Translations under genes and position numbers: made by a program
Shown here: piece by piece, positions 33,879-42,538 of the stretch
How the letters are laid out: the number at the start of each line of letters is the position of its first letter
Position numbering within the stretch: the first letter of the stretch is position 1
Notes under the pieces: generated by a model
The model's database searches: none
Seen by the model: the letters and a program-made list of their open reading frames with translations, nothing else
Told to the model about the DNA's origin: nothing
NCBI RefSeq assembly: GCF_003316765.1
Contig: NZ_NIJF01000083.1
Location: forward strand, 248,001-312,000
Direction of reading: 5' to 3'
Source: Bacillus sp. P14.5
GTDB lineage: Bacteria; Bacillota; Bacilli; Bacillales; Bacillaceae_B
DNA: 64,000 nucleotides

Positions 33879-34721
33879 TCAATCTGTATAATACATAAAC
33901 CCAATCGCGCCCGGTCCTGTATGTGTACTGATAATCGGCGTCGTATCCTCAATTTCGATAGCTTCATAGCCGGTCAATTCAGTAATCCGGTCTTTTAGCT
34001 TGTGTGCGAGGTCAAGCCCATCTGCATGGACAAGGCCAACTCCGCGGATTGTCTTTCCTTTTACGTCTTCCATAAACTGAGATGCTAAGTATTTGACCAC
34101 CTGTGAATGGCTTCGCACTTTTGCTACGGGAGTATATTCCCCTCCAGCTAATGAAGCAATCGGTTTAATATTCAACAGAGATCCAATCAAGGCCTTCCCC
34201 TTACCTATCCTTCCTCCCTTGACAAGATTCTCCAATGTGTCAACAACCACAAATAGATTGGTTTCATTTCTGACTTGATTCAGCCTTTCCAGGATATCTT
34301 CAAGGCTTTGTCCGTCCATTGCCATCTTTGCAGCCTCTATCACCTGAAAGGCAAGTGCTTTTGAGATAAAGCGCGAGTCAATCACCTTTACATTCGCAGA
34401 GCTCATTTCAGCCGCACTTTCAGCGGATCTTACGGTACCGCTCATATTTCCCGTCATATGTATAGATAGCACAATGCTTCCATCGCTGCCCAATTCGTCA
34501 TACAATTTGACAAATTCTCCTGCAGGAGGCTGAGAGCTTTTAGGAAGTTCATTGGACTCCTTCATCTTCTCCATGAATTCTTTTGGAGTGATGTCGACCC
34601 TATCCAGATAATTCTCGCCTTTTATTGAAATAGACAGAGGTACTACGTGAATACCGTATGTTTCAATATCTTCTTTTGAGAGATCGACAGTTGAGTCCGT
34701 TACAATTTTGATATCTTTCAT
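33879..34721 (-). CDS. DegV family fatty-acid-binding protein (first copy)
   Basis: About 280 residues from the ATG at 34719-34721 behind AAGGATG. DegV signatures: IKIVTDSTVDLSKEDIETYGIHVVPLSI, SQPPAGEFVKLYDELG, IVLSIHMTGNMSGTVRSAESAAEM, VIDSRFISKALAFQVIEAA, and the end STHTGPGAIGFMYY. These bind fatty acids and are thought to present them to acyl kinases. A second DegV gene lies at 47.9-48.8 kb. Monocistronic with a strong terminator. Confidence 0.93.
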   Translation of the reverse strand: MKDIKIVTDSTVDLSKEDIETYGIHVVPLSISIKGENYLDRVDITPKEFMEKMKESNELPKSSQPPAGEFVKLYDELGSDGSIVLSIHMTGNMSGTVRSAESAAEMSSANVKVIDSRFISKALAFQVIEAAKMAMDGQSLEDILERLNQVRNETNLFVVVDTLENLVKGGRIGKGKALIGSLLNIKPIASLAGGEYTPVAKVRSHSQVVKYLASQFMEDVKGKTIRGVGLVHADGLDLAHKLKDRITELTGYEAIEIEDTTPIISTHTGPGAIGFMYYTD

Positions 34722-34829
34722 TTCCACACATCCTTGTCTCGTGTATGCTTGTATTATACCTTGATATGGAACCGTTTTAAAATGTTTTACTGTCTGTCGG
34801 CGCTTCTTTTTTAAAACGGCATGTTCAAA

Positions 34830-35010
34830 GGCTCATTTCGTTAACTTAACTGTTATTAATTGCATAGAATAACGCCATCATTTACCCGCAGTATCCTGGT
34901 AAACAAGGAAGGAAAGAGCTGCTTCCCCTGATTATAGAGAACAACCTTAGTATTCCAAATAATATCGGGACATGAGGTTTTTCAATTACATCAATATATG
35001 CGAATACTGC
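34830..35010. mobile_element. MITE-like element, family A (decayed copy)
   Basis: GGCTCATTTCGTTAACTTAACTG on the left and CAATATATGCGAATACTGC on the right, with the internal AAGGAAAGAGCTGC and CCTTAGTATTCC landmarks. Non-coding. Confidence 0.6.
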
Positions 35011-35013
35011 ATC

Positions 35014-35045
35014 AAAAAAGAAGCACCTCCCAAAAGGAGTGCTTC
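35014..35045 (-). terminator. Terminator of ypmP
   Basis: GAAGCAC-CTCC faces GGAGTGCTTC with a one-base bulge; six T follow on the minus strand. Confidence 0.85.
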
Positions 35046-35056
35046 CGAATCAAGAG

Positions 35057-35326
35057 CTATGCATTATTTTTTAATTCTACGGCATGATAGATACTTTGGT
35101 ATTCCGGCCATTTCAAATGTCTCTTTAAATAATCTCGGAAACTGAAAACTTTCTTTCCGGGAGCCTGATTAATTTCTGTCAGAAACATCTGAAGCCGCAT
35201 ATTGACTTTAAAATAGAGCGGGTTATCATTGGCCAACACTGGAATGTCTAAAATCTTTACCTTCTGTCCATAACCATTTTTGAACTCAAGGCTTTTCAGT
35301 AACAAAATATCAATCCTCTTTTTCAC
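35057..35326 (-). CDS. ypmP: DUF2535 family protein YpmP
   Basis: 89 residues with the DUF2535 pattern SLEFKNGYGQKVKILDIPVLANDNPLYFKVNMRLQMFLTEINQ and FSFRDYLKRHLKWPEYQSIY. Cytoplasmic mixed alpha/beta. It keeps the B. subtilis ypm order. Function unknown. Confidence 0.85.
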   Translation of the reverse strand: MKKRIDILLLKSLEFKNGYGQKVKILDIPVLANDNPLYFKVNMRLQMFLTEINQAPGKKVFSFRDYLKRHLKWPEYQSIYHAVELKNNA

Positions 35327-35395
35327 CCGTTTGAATATATTATACCTTATAATCCACTACGACAGAAATGTTGTTGATGGATTTTCAACTTTTTA

Positions 35396-36073
35396 TTACG
35401 ACAAATTCCCCAATGGATTTACACAAGACTCAAAATCGTTCCTGGTAGAATTAACTTCCTGTGATACTTTATACTTTGTCATGGACTCTGCTGGAAAAGG
35501 GGCCAGCAGATCCTTTACTTCGCTAAAGCTGTATTCACCCGTCGAAATCCATTTGTTAATACTTTCCTCTCCTTTAAGGATGACAGGCATCCTGTCATGC
35601 ACCGGCTTTACAAGATCATTGGCAGAAGTTGTAATGATCGTCGAAGAAACAGTTGTTGAATTATCTTCTTCCTGCTTGTCCCACAACCCGGCAAAAGCAA
35701 AAGGTTCATTATCCTTCATCATAAAGCGATAGGGCTGCTTTTTCCCGTCCACTCTCTCCCACTCAAAGAAACTATCCGCCAAAATGGCCGTTCTCTTTCT
35801 GTTCAGCAAGTGCTTGAAGCTCGACTTTTCTTCCAACGATTCACTTCTGGCGTTAATAAGCGGCTTCCAACTCTTCTTATCTTTTACCCATGATGGGATA
35901 AGTCCCCATTGAATTGGCCCTCCCCTTCGCTTTCCTTTACCCATAATCAAGGACAACACTATTTGAGATGGGGCAACATTGAATCTCGGTCCCCATTCAT
36001 CAACCAGTTCGTCAATGAGAAACTTCTCAATCAGTTCTTCATAAGATATTGTCAGTGTAAATCGTCCACACAT
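35396..36073 (-). CDS. SOS-response-associated peptidase family (SRAP/HMCES/YedK)
   Basis: 225 residues. The catalytic Cys2 directly follows the initiator Met (MCGRFTLT), which links to abasic sites in single-stranded DNA. Other active-site parts are RFNVAPSQ, the Asn-Arg of LINARSESLEEKSSFKHLL, the Glu of CYEW-like SFFEWERV, and the late His of KPVHDRMPVIL. These residues form a stable DNA-protein adduct that shields abasic sites from breakage. AGGGAGGCGG precedes the ATG. Single gene, divergent from the next small gene. Confidence 0.95.
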   Translation of the reverse strand: MCGRFTLTISYEELIEKFLIDELVDEWGPRFNVAPSQIVLSLIMGKGKRRGGPIQWGLIPSWVKDKKSWKPLINARSESLEEKSSFKHLLNRKRTAILADSFFEWERVDGKKQPYRFMMKDNEPFAFAGLWDKQEEDNSTTVSSTIITTSANDLVKPVHDRMPVILKGEESINKWISTGEYSFSEVKDLLAPFPAESMTKYKVSQEVNSTRNDFESCVNPLGNLS

Positions 36074-36171
36074 GCCTGCCGCCTCCCTCTCGTATGTAAT
36101 TACAATTATGACACATATTATATAAGACTTTTTAGAGCAAACCCACTAAAAGCATTGGAGGTTGGTTATAT

Positions 36172-36396
36172 ATGGATTATAAACTTAGTTCCGTCGATAG
36201 TGAAATCCCTGTTGTCCTCACAATAGATCCGGATAACGGCATCTATACCATACGTAAAAGCGATACAAGCGGGGAGGTATTTAACGACCCTGAAGATCTA
36301 TTGAACTGGTATGAAAAAAACTTAGAGCCCGCCCACTTTTCTTCCTCGAGTGAATACAAGAAAGCCCTTCAATGGATTAAAGATAATATTCATTAA
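36172..36396 (+). CDS. Uncharacterised 74-residue protein
   Basis: ATG 36172 follows TTGGAGGTTG. MDYKLSSVDSEIPVVLTIDPDNGIYTIRKSDTSGEVFNDPEDLLNWYEKNL then a helical end (YKKALQWIKDNIH). Soluble, acidic, two beta strands and two helices likely. I do not recognise a family. Good ribosome site and codon pattern support it as a gene. Confidence 0.75.
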   Translation: MDYKLSSVDSEIPVVLTIDPDNGIYTIRKSDTSGEVFNDPEDLLNWYEKNLEPAHFSSSSEYKKALQWIKDNIH

Positions 36397-36500
36397 GTTT
36401 TCTGGTGTGCTTTACTCTTGGGTTTTAATATCTTTCATTTGCCATACCGCCTCCGCCATATTATGATAAAATCAGGATAGAAAAAGGAGGTACAAATCGG

Positions 36501-37133
36501 TTGGCCTTTGATTATACAGACTGGAAAGAAGAATTAGCGAACGCTATCACTCATGGAATCGGCTTTCTCCTCAGCATCCCTGCTCTTGTGCTGCTGATAA
36601 TGGCTGCGGTTGAAAAAGGGACCGCATGGCATATCGTAAGTTATACAATATTCGGGGTAACCATGCTGCTTCTTTATTTATTCTCAACATTGCTACACAG
36701 CTTTAAGCCATCCCCAACCAAAAAACTGTTCGCCATACTGGATCATTCAGCTATTTATCTGCTGATCGCCGGAACGTACACACCATTTATGCTAGTAAGT
36801 TTCCGAACCCCTTTAGGCTGGACCATATTTGGAATCATTTGGGGCCTGGCTATAGCAGGAGTTGTCTTTAAATGTTATTTTGTCGACCGTTATCAAATCA
36901 TTTCAACCCTGGTTTATCTTCTTATGGGGTGGATGATTATCATTGCCGTCAAGCCATTATATGAAATCTTAAGTCCGACTGGATTTCTTCTCTTGTTGAC
37001 TGGCGGAGTTTTCTATTCAATTGGTGCAGTTTTTTATGTATGGAACAAACTTCCATTCAACCATGCGATTTGGCACTTATTTGTTTTGGCTGGGAGCACT
37101 TTCATGTTTCTATGTGTACTGCTATACGTTTAA
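36501..37133 (+). CDS. yplQ: Hemolysin III / PAQR family membrane protein
   Basis: 210 residues, seven transmembrane helices. PAQR motifs: WKEELANAITHGIGFLLSIPALVLL, STLLHSFKPSPTKKLFAILDHSAIYLLIAGTYTPF (Ser, His and Asp of the putative metal site) and HAIWHLFVLAGSTFMFL (two His). The family is named hemolysin III but is better seen as a seven-helix metal-dependent hydrolase-like protein. TTG start with AAAGGAGG ten bases upstream. Confidence 0.93.
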   Translation: MAFDYTDWKEELANAITHGIGFLLSIPALVLLIMAAVEKGTAWHIVSYTIFGVTMLLLYLFSTLLHSFKPSPTKKLFAILDHSAIYLLIAGTYTPFMLVSFRTPLGWTIFGIIWGLAIAGVVFKCYFVDRYQIISTLVYLLMGWMIIIAVKPLYEILSPTGFLLLLTGGVFYSIGAVFYVWNKLPFNHAIWHLFVLAGSTFMFLCVLLYV

Positions 37134-37153
37134 GGATCAGCATTATATACAAG

Positions 37154-37186
37154 AAAAGACCCTGCAGGCATCCAGCAGGGTCTTTT
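37154..37186. terminator. Bidirectional terminator between yplQ and the DUF3243 gene
   Basis: AAAAGACCCTGC and GCAGGGTCTTTT pair perfectly with a 9-base loop. Confidence 0.93.
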
Positions 37187-37205
37187 CTTCATTCATTTAA
37201 CTGTA

Positions 37206-37532
37206 TCAGGATACGAGTTTTACAAGCATATGGGAAAGCATATGCTGCTCTTCTTTATTACCAGCTTTCCATAGTTCATAAAGAAGTTTTTCTTCACGGT
37301 TTTTCGGCTCTTCGTGCTTAGCCAGATAATCTCCGACTTTCTGAGCCGCTTTAGCTTTCTGTTCTTCATTTAAACCTAATTTGTCAGCTTTATCTACTTT
37401 ATCACCCAAATAGGATTTAAAGCTTTCGAAGTTGGAAAGAATGTCTTCTTTTTTATCCTCTGACATGTCGGAAAGTTTGCCTTCTACTTGGTTGCCTACT
37501 TTACTGTCATTAGTATTTGTATTGTGTTCCAT
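37206..37532 (-). CDS. DUF3243 family protein (YmfJ-like)
   Basis: 108 residues. The core FESFKSYLGDKVDKADKLGLNEEQKAKAAQKVGDYLAKHEEPKNREEKLLYELWKAGNKEEQHMLSHMLVKLV is DUF3243; an extra polar N-terminus of about 25 residues is present (MEHNTNTNDSKVGNQVEGK). All-helical and cytoplasmic. Function unknown. AAGGAGATGAG precedes the ATG. Confidence 0.88.
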   Translation of the reverse strand: MEHNTNTNDSKVGNQVEGKLSDMSEDKKEDILSNFESFKSYLGDKVDKADKLGLNEEQKAKAAQKVGDYLAKHEEPKNREEKLLYELWKAGNKEEQHMLSHMLVKLVS

Positions 37533-37648
37533 TCTGTCTCATCTCCTTAATATTTATTGTTACAGTGTCTATATTCCCGGTTCGCATTAGACTAAACCAT
37601 CCGGAGCACACTGAAATAATAATATTGATAAAGACAGAAAACCTCACT

Positions 37649-38374
37649 TTAAGAAGCTTTGTTTAACTTGCTGTTTTCTATGATTCCCTTTACGAAATCC
37701 GCCATCTCCCTTGGCGTCATGCCTTGATATTCACTGAGAGGAACAGCTGGCAGGACGTCTATCTTTACGGAAGCCGGCTTGAGCCCTCTTTTTTGATTTT
37801 CATAAATATCGGCTGTGCCAGTGATATGGATAGGCACAACCGGTACCCCGGCTTCCAGGGCAATTCTGAAAGCCCCAGTCTTAAAATCGGCGATTCCCCG
37901 GCCTTTACTCCTTGTCCCCTCAGGAAAAACCACCAGAGAGTGGCCGTCCTTCAATTTAGCGATACATTCTCTCAGGGAGAGCACAGACTGTCGTTTATTC
38001 TTTCTGTCCACAAAAACACAGTTCAAAACATCCATCCAGCCACTGATGATGGGAACTTTTTTAACCTCGATTTTTGACATGAATCCAAATGGTTTCCCTA
38101 TATACCCTAATAGTACAGGTATATCAAAATCCCCCTCATGATTGGAAACGAACAGGACAGGTCCATCGGGAATATAAGCTTCCCCTGATACTGCCACGGA
38201 GGTGCCAGTACGTTTAATAATCCCTTTGGCCCACCGTTTGGCCATCGCGTGTCTCTTCCTGTCTTTTTCTTCAACAGGGAGTGGTCCGCCAATTTTTTTC
38301 ATCCTAATAAGATTGGGCACGCTATAAATCAAATATAATGCCATAAACGATAGTACATATATGAAACGAATCAT
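37649..38374 (-). CDS. 1-acyl-sn-glycerol-3-phosphate acyltransferase (PlsC family)
   Basis: 241 residues with one N-terminal membrane helix (MIRFIYVLSFMALYLIYSV). The acyltransferase boxes are VLFVSNHEGDFDIPVLLGY (HxxxxD), VFVDRKNKRQSV, VVFPEGTRSKGRG and VVPIHITGTAD. It adds the second fatty acid to make phosphatidic acid. It sits next to dfrA-thyA, matching ypkP position in B. subtilis. Start ATG behind AAAGGGG. Confidence 0.9.
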   Translation of the reverse strand: MIRFIYVLSFMALYLIYSVPNLIRMKKIGGPLPVEEKDRKRHAMAKRWAKGIIKRTGTSVAVSGEAYIPDGPVLFVSNHEGDFDIPVLLGYIGKPFGFMSKIEVKKVPIISGWMDVLNCVFVDRKNKRQSVLSLRECIAKLKDGHSLVVFPEGTRSKGRGIADFKTGAFRIALEAGVPVVPIHITGTADIYENQKRGLKPASVKIDVLPAVPLSEYQGMTPREMADFVKGIIENSKLNKAS

Positions 38375-38598
38375 GATGAAACCCCTTTCTGATTTTCTCT
38401 TTGTAATTATATCTTTTTTCTGTGGGCCTGACTTCTTTTCTCAGGAAGTTTTGATAGAAGATAGTATAGGTATTTACTTTACTGCCATTTTTACATGACG
38501 TGTCACTAATTCAATCCTGATTTTGAAATTTTTTTCCGAAAGCAACTATATTTGAAAACAGCTATTTAGAAAAAACCACTGAATATATTCCTTCATAG
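38375..38598. repeat. Intergenic stretch with a family A right-end fragment
   Basis: TTTTTTTCCGAAAGCAACTA then TTTGAAAACAGCTA near 38525-38570 matches the right end of family A. Nothing else is recognised. Confidence 0.4.
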
Positions 38599-38636
38599 AA
38601 AAAGCTGACAGGATTTGAACTACCCGTCAGCTTTTA
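38599..38636 (-). terminator. Terminator of thyA-dfrA
   Basis: AAAAGCTGACAGG faces CCCGTCAGCTTTT around a 10-base loop, T-rich on the minus side. Confidence 0.85.
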
Positions 38637-38643
38637 TGTTTGA

Positions 38644-39129
38644 TTATTTCTTTTTGTATTCTTCAAAAACATAATGATAGGGATTTTTTTCGTTTTGTAC
38701 CCCCTGCTTAGTGGAGACCAGTTCATACTCGTCCCAATTTAGATCAGGGAAGTAAGTGTCTCCTTCGAAGGTTTCATGTATTCTTGTCACATACAGCTTG
38801 TCAGCATAGGGGATGAATTTTTCGAAAATCTCTGCTCCGCCTGTCACCATAACCTCTACTTCCATCTCTTTTGCATGATGGAGGACTTCTTCTATTTCAT
38901 GATATACGATGCAGCCTTCCGCTTCATAAGAAACATCTCTCGTAAGGATAATGTTTTCTCTTCCAGGCAGCGGCTTTCCAATGGATTCAAACGTTTTTCG
39001 TCCCATTACGATTGGATGGCCCATTGTGGTTTCTTTAAAGAACTTCAAGTCCTCAGGAAGTCTCCATGGCAGTTTATTTTCATGGCCGATGACACCATTT
39101 TGATCCATTGCCCAAACAAATGAAATCAT
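38644..39129 (-). CDS. dfrA: Dihydrofolate reductase
   Basis: 161 residues; reduces dihydrofolate to tetrahydrofolate with [68 protein letters not shown] contains the substrate Asp/Glu-Trp region and NADPH site, and [25 protein letters not shown] the second cofactor loop. Overlaps thyA by 4 bp, so the dihydrofolate made by ThyA is recycled by a co-translated enzyme. Confidence 0.97.
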   Translation of the reverse strand: MISFVWAMDQNGVIGHENKLPWRLPEDLKFFKETTMGHPIVMGRKTFESIGKPLPGRENIILTRDVSYEAEGCIVYHEIEEVLHHAKEMEVEVMVTGGAEIFEKFIPYADKLYVTRIHETFEGDTYFPDLNWDEYELVSTKQGVQNEKNPYHYVFEEYKKK

Positions 39130-39920
39130 ACACTTACAACTCCTTTAATATGGGGGTGAGGGTCATAATTTTCCAGTGAGAAATCATCAAAGGTGTAGCT
39201 GAAAATATCTTTGACATCCTTATTGATACGAATGAATGGAAGAGAACGGGGCTCTCGAGATAACTGCAGCTTAACTTGTTCTATATGATTTTGATAAATA
39301 TGAACATCCCCGAAGGTATGGACAAACTCTCCCGGCTCTAAATCACATACATTGGCAATCATCATTGTTAACAGTGCATATGAGGCAATATTGAACGGAA
39401 CCCCAAGGAAAACATCTGCCGACCTTTGATATAACTGGCAGGACAATTTCCCATCTGCCACGTAGAATTGAAACAAGCAATGGCAAGGAGGAAGCGCCAT
39501 CTTTTCGATTTCTCCTACATTCCACGCATTTACTATTAACCTTCTCGAATCGGGGTTGTTCTTAATGGTTTGGATTAATTCGGATATCTGGTCGATTGTT
39601 TCTCCCCCGGCACCTTCCCAAGAGCGCCATTGTTTTCCATACACCGGGCCGAGGTCTCCAGTTTCGTCCGCCCACTCATTCCAAATGCGGACACCGTTAT
39701 CCTGCAGGTATTTAACATTGGTATCACCATTGAGAAACCAGAGAAGTTCATGAATGATCGACTTCAAATGAAGCTTTTTCGTCGTGATCATCGGAAACCC
39801 TTCACTGAGGTCAAAACGCATTTGGTACCCGAAAGTGCTGACTGTTCCAGTACCAGTCCGATCACCTTTCTTAGTGCCATTGTTCAATACATGTTCGCAT
39901 AGCTCAAGATATTGTTTCAT
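39126..39920 (-). CDS. thyA: Thymidylate synthase
   Basis: 264 residues, the ThyA/ThyB class. Catalytic Cys is in [13 protein letters not shown] (Pro-Cys-His); [49 protein letters not shown] and [21 protein letters not shown] are diagnostic, as is [19 protein letters not shown]. It methylates dUMP to dTMP using methylene-tetrahydrofolate. In operon with dfrA. Confidence 0.98.
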   Translation of the reverse strand: MKQYLELCEHVLNNGTKKGDRTGTGTVSTFGYQMRFDLSEGFPMITTKKLHLKSIIHELLWFLNGDTNVKYLQDNGVRIWNEWADETGDLGPVYGKQWRSWEGAGGETIDQISELIQTIKNNPDSRRLIVNAWNVGEIEKMALPPCHCLFQFYVADGKLSCQLYQRSADVFLGVPFNIASYALLTMMIANVCDLEPGEFVHTFGDVHIYQNHIEQVKLQLSREPRSLPFIRINKDVKDIFSYTFDDFSLENYDPHPHIKGVVSV

Positions 39921-39932
39921 GTCGTACCCCTT

Positions 39933-40634
39933 TTACATAGATTCCAATTCTCTGAAAAATTGGTGTGTCGCTGGAGCTGTTTCTTCCAGCTCCTCATTGG
40001 TTTTCAAGTTTAGATAATACATCGCAAATGCCTCTGCGAAATATTCCTCTTCGTAATTAAGGAAATAACCTTCATCCGGAAAAAGAAGATGAGCTTCCTG
40101 CTTCCAAATGGCAGTGAACTTCATTTTATAGTACAGGTCATCCAGCACGTAACGATTGATGCTGTGTGCCAGTTCATGGAGTTCAAGATTGATCGATCCG
40201 TGGCCGGAGCCTTTTTCGCTGTGGCCAATTTTCACAAGAACCAGCTTGGAACCTCCGATACCGGGGACCTCATCCCAAGTTCTTTCTGTATTAGTGTACC
40301 CTCTCGGTGTCTCTCCTTTCAAGTGTTGAGTCGTGGGGAAATTTGTTAACTTATCCTGAAACAAGCGGATCATAATTCCTTCTGTTTGAACAGATTGCAG
40401 AAGTCTGGGAGGAAGATGGTCAAGGCGGTATATAATATGCCGCACCTGCGATTCATCATATGGTTCCTCAGGCAGGAGTATAATTTTCTCCAGAATATCA
40501 GAATTCAATTTAATGTCTTTTTTTATAGGAGCCTTTTCAAGTAATAACCCGGGGTAATCAGCTGAGGAATTTTGCATATAAAAAAAGACTCCTGCAAAGA
40601 CAGCAGTGACAAGTAATGAAAGTTTCTGATACAT
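39933..40634 (-). CDS. Exported lethal-factor-like zinc metalloprotease (ATLF domain)
   Basis: 233 residues. A signal peptide (MYQKLSLLVTAVFAGVFFYMQNSSA) would send it out of the cell. The domain that follows resembles the anthrax lethal-factor-like/Pro-Pro endopeptidase group: LRLDHLPP-type start, PRGYTNTERTWDEVPGIGGSKLVLVKIG, the zinc motif LELHELAHSINRYV (HExxH) and the distal EEEYFAEAFAMYYLN with the third zinc ligand. These short enzymes cut surface or secreted proteins, some after Pro-Pro. Target unknown. It lies 12 bp from thyA on the same strand. Confidence 0.85.
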   Translation of the reverse strand: MYQKLSLLVTAVFAGVFFYMQNSSADYPGLLLEKAPIKKDIKLNSDILEKIILLPEEPYDESQVRHIIYRLDHLPPRLLQSVQTEGIMIRLFQDKLTNFPTTQHLKGETPRGYTNTERTWDEVPGIGGSKLVLVKIGHSEKGSGHGSINLELHELAHSINRYVLDDLYYKMKFTAIWKQEAHLLFPDEGYFLNYEEEYFAEAFAMYYLNLKTNEELEETAPATHQFFRELESM

Positions 40635-40821
40635 CCAATTGTCACCCTTTCTATAGCATGAGGCTTAGAATTAATAGGTTACGGTCAGTTTGACTATGAA
40701 ACTAGTATAACATATATTACAATAATATTTCTCTGTAAGATTATTGAAAAATCGGATTAATCCGTCAAGATGTTAAAGAAGTACTTAACGGCTTTTCCGT
40801 ATGTATTGCCTCTTAGGAAAA

Positions 40822-41014
40822 GGCTGTTTACACATGTATTGGTGCTATAAGAAAAATCCAAAGAGCCGGATTTTCCCCAAGAAACTAAGGGTTTCCTCTC
40901 AAATCAGTGAGAGCAGCTCTTTTCTTTTCTTTATTATCAACAGATTATTCCAGGGTATAATGGTTGTTTTTTAGGGATTCGTATCAAATAGCAACAAAGT
41001 TTACGAAGAGAGCC
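40822..41014. mobile_element. MITE-like element, family A (inverted orientation)
   Basis: GGCTGTTTACACATGTATTGG at the left and GCAACAAAGTTTACGAAGAGAGCC at the right; flanks TAGGAAAA and TAGTAAAA match at 7 of 8. Non-coding, 193 bp. Confidence 0.78.
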
Positions 41015-41175
41015 TAGTAAAATCCCAAGCGAGGCTTCTCTTCTTTGCTTAAGGGAAAAACTTTTAATAAAGGAAGTTTCAGCAGGTACCCAGCACGCTT
41101 GCACTCCTCGGAGTCTAACCTGTATAAGACACCGTTCGTGTGATTCTTCCCACAAAAAAACAAGAACGCGTTGAC

Positions 41176-41638
41176 TAACGGGTTCTGTTTTGAAGTACAA
41201 ACTTCAAATTATCCAAAGAAATGGTTGAGTTATTCACACCCAAAAAGAATGTCTATTGATTTCCACTCCAGGTGCGTGACTCCGCGGGGCGTGCGGTGAG
41301 CCTCCTCGGCTTCGCCTGTGGGGTCTCACCTGTCACGCTAGTCCCGCAGGAGGTCACACACCTTCCGTTCCAATCAAATCATTGCTGACTTTCTTAAAAT
41401 ATATACTCTCCTTTATATTAATATGGGAATAAAAGTGCACAGGAAATCGTGCCACAAATTTTGAAGAACAAAAAGTTCTGTCATTTGCTTTTTAGGTTAC
41501 ATTTTGTATTACCAATTGAACAGATTAACCAACAAGAATACCGTTAAACCAAGGAAAAAGGATTGTCAAAATCGATGCGATTTGGTACTCCTTTTGATAT
41601 GTAAATTTTTATTTTGTACTCGAAAACAGAACCCGTTA
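41176..41638. mobile_element. MITE-like element B, copy 2 (463 bp)
   Basis: Perfect 16-bp inverted ends TAACGGGTTCTGTTTT, and the 9-bp CGCGTTGAC on both sides (41167-41175 and 41639-41647). It contains the plain R2 block (41258-41375) without R2b, and the element's hairpin at 41555-41595. No transposase frame. Confidence 0.93.
41555..41595. terminator. Terminator-like hairpin within element B copy 2
   Basis: AAAAGGATTGTCAAAATCG faces CGATTTGGTACTCCTTTT with a 3-base loop. It lies downstream of ypjP and may replace the split terminator. Confidence 0.6.
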
Positions 41639-41666
41639 CGCGTTGACGTCCTTGTTTTCTAGCATT

Positions 41667-42260
41667 TTATGACAGGCTGCTCCATTGAGGAGGTACGTTT
41701 TTGTCCCAGTATATATCCCCAAGGCTGTGGTGCTCCTGAAAGTTATCATGCTTTGTATGATAATGGAAATTAAAATAGTAACCCTCTAGAGGAGGGTGGT
41801 CCCGTCTTACATGGAAACGGATGATATCTTCGCCGCTCCGTTCATCATAAATGTGAAAAATCTTTTCGCTTTTCGCGTAAGCAGGAACTTCTGAAATGGT
41901 TAAGTGTGAAAGCTCATTTTCTGGAAATTGCTCTGTCGTTTCTTCAATTGCAGCTTGGATCTTTGGCAGGATGATACTCTGGAATTCATTTTCAATGACC
42001 GGCTTGATTTTGCTGCCAAATTTGATATAAGCCTGGTTTTCTGCTTCTGTCAGCATCTTTTGGACAAAGACCTCATGATCAACTTCGGCTTCTTCCGCAG
42101 CTTCGGTTACCTCAGTCTGGCTATGTAAGCTTGAAGCGGCTTTCGTATTAGATTTATTTAAGGTCTCATTTTCATTTAAAAAAGCTTGTGAGGGAGTAAC
42201 CAGGCCAAATGTTAAAATGGATATCAGTACAACAAACGATTTTCTCATCCAATTAGACAT
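41667..42260 (-). CDS. ypjP: YpjP family exported protein
   Basis: 197 residues with signal peptide MSNWMRKSFVVLISILTFGLVTPSQA. The mature part is acidic and ends with the recognisable YDERSGEDIIRFHVRRDHPPLEGYYFNFHYHTKHDNFQEHHSLGDIYWDKNVPPQW. Position beside thyA matches B. subtilis ypjP. Function unknown; the His-rich end may bind metal. Confidence 0.85.
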   Translation of the reverse strand: MSNWMRKSFVVLISILTFGLVTPSQAFLNENETLNKSNTKAASSLHSQTEVTEAAEEAEVDHEVFVQKMLTEAENQAYIKFGSKIKPVIENEFQSIILPKIQAAIEETTEQFPENELSHLTISEVPAYAKSEKIFHIYDERSGEDIIRFHVRRDHPPLEGYYFNFHYHTKHDNFQEHHSLGDIYWDKNVPPQWSSLS

Positions 42261-42412
42261 CGAGATTCTTCCTTTCTATATGTATCTCTCTCTTTTTTAT
42301 TATACATATATAGACGGATGAATGGTCAAAAAGGTTTCGAAAATTTTATGAAGGATATTAAATGAGGAATATGGTACTATATTAAAAGAACTTGTATAGA
42401 GGAGGAGTATCC

Positions 42413-42490
42413 ATGAACGTTGAGATTATGGTCAGCATCGGTTTCTTGCTTCTGCTGTTTTATTTTATTACCCTTACTATTACAGATTGA
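42413..42490 (+). CDS. Single-helix membrane peptide, 25 residues
   Basis: ATG 42413 follows GAGGAGGAG at ideal spacing. The frame reads MNVEIMVSIGFLLLLFYFIT then LTITD, one transmembrane helix with a short acidic end. A hairpin follows the stop. The strong ribosome site makes it a credible small protein; the function is not known. Confidence 0.5.
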   Translation: MNVEIMVSIGFLLLLFYFITLTITD

Positions 42491-42510
42491 TCAAAATACT
42501 TACACGGAGA

Positions 42511-42538
42511 CGGGATCATGCTAAAAGAGCTGATCCCG
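42511..42538. terminator. Convergent hairpin between the small peptide gene and ypiP
   Basis: CGGGATCA and TGATCCCG pair around a 12-base loop; it abuts the ypiP stop codon. The T-run is weak. Confidence 0.55.

Larger units (their letters stand above)
41159..41656 (-). terminator. ypjP terminator hairpin split by element B
   Basis: The arms AACAAG (41159-41164) and CTTGTT (41651-41656) were adjacent to the loop sequence ACGCGTTGACGT before element B inserted; removing 41176-41647 restores a short hairpin followed on the minus strand by seven T. Confidence 0.65.
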
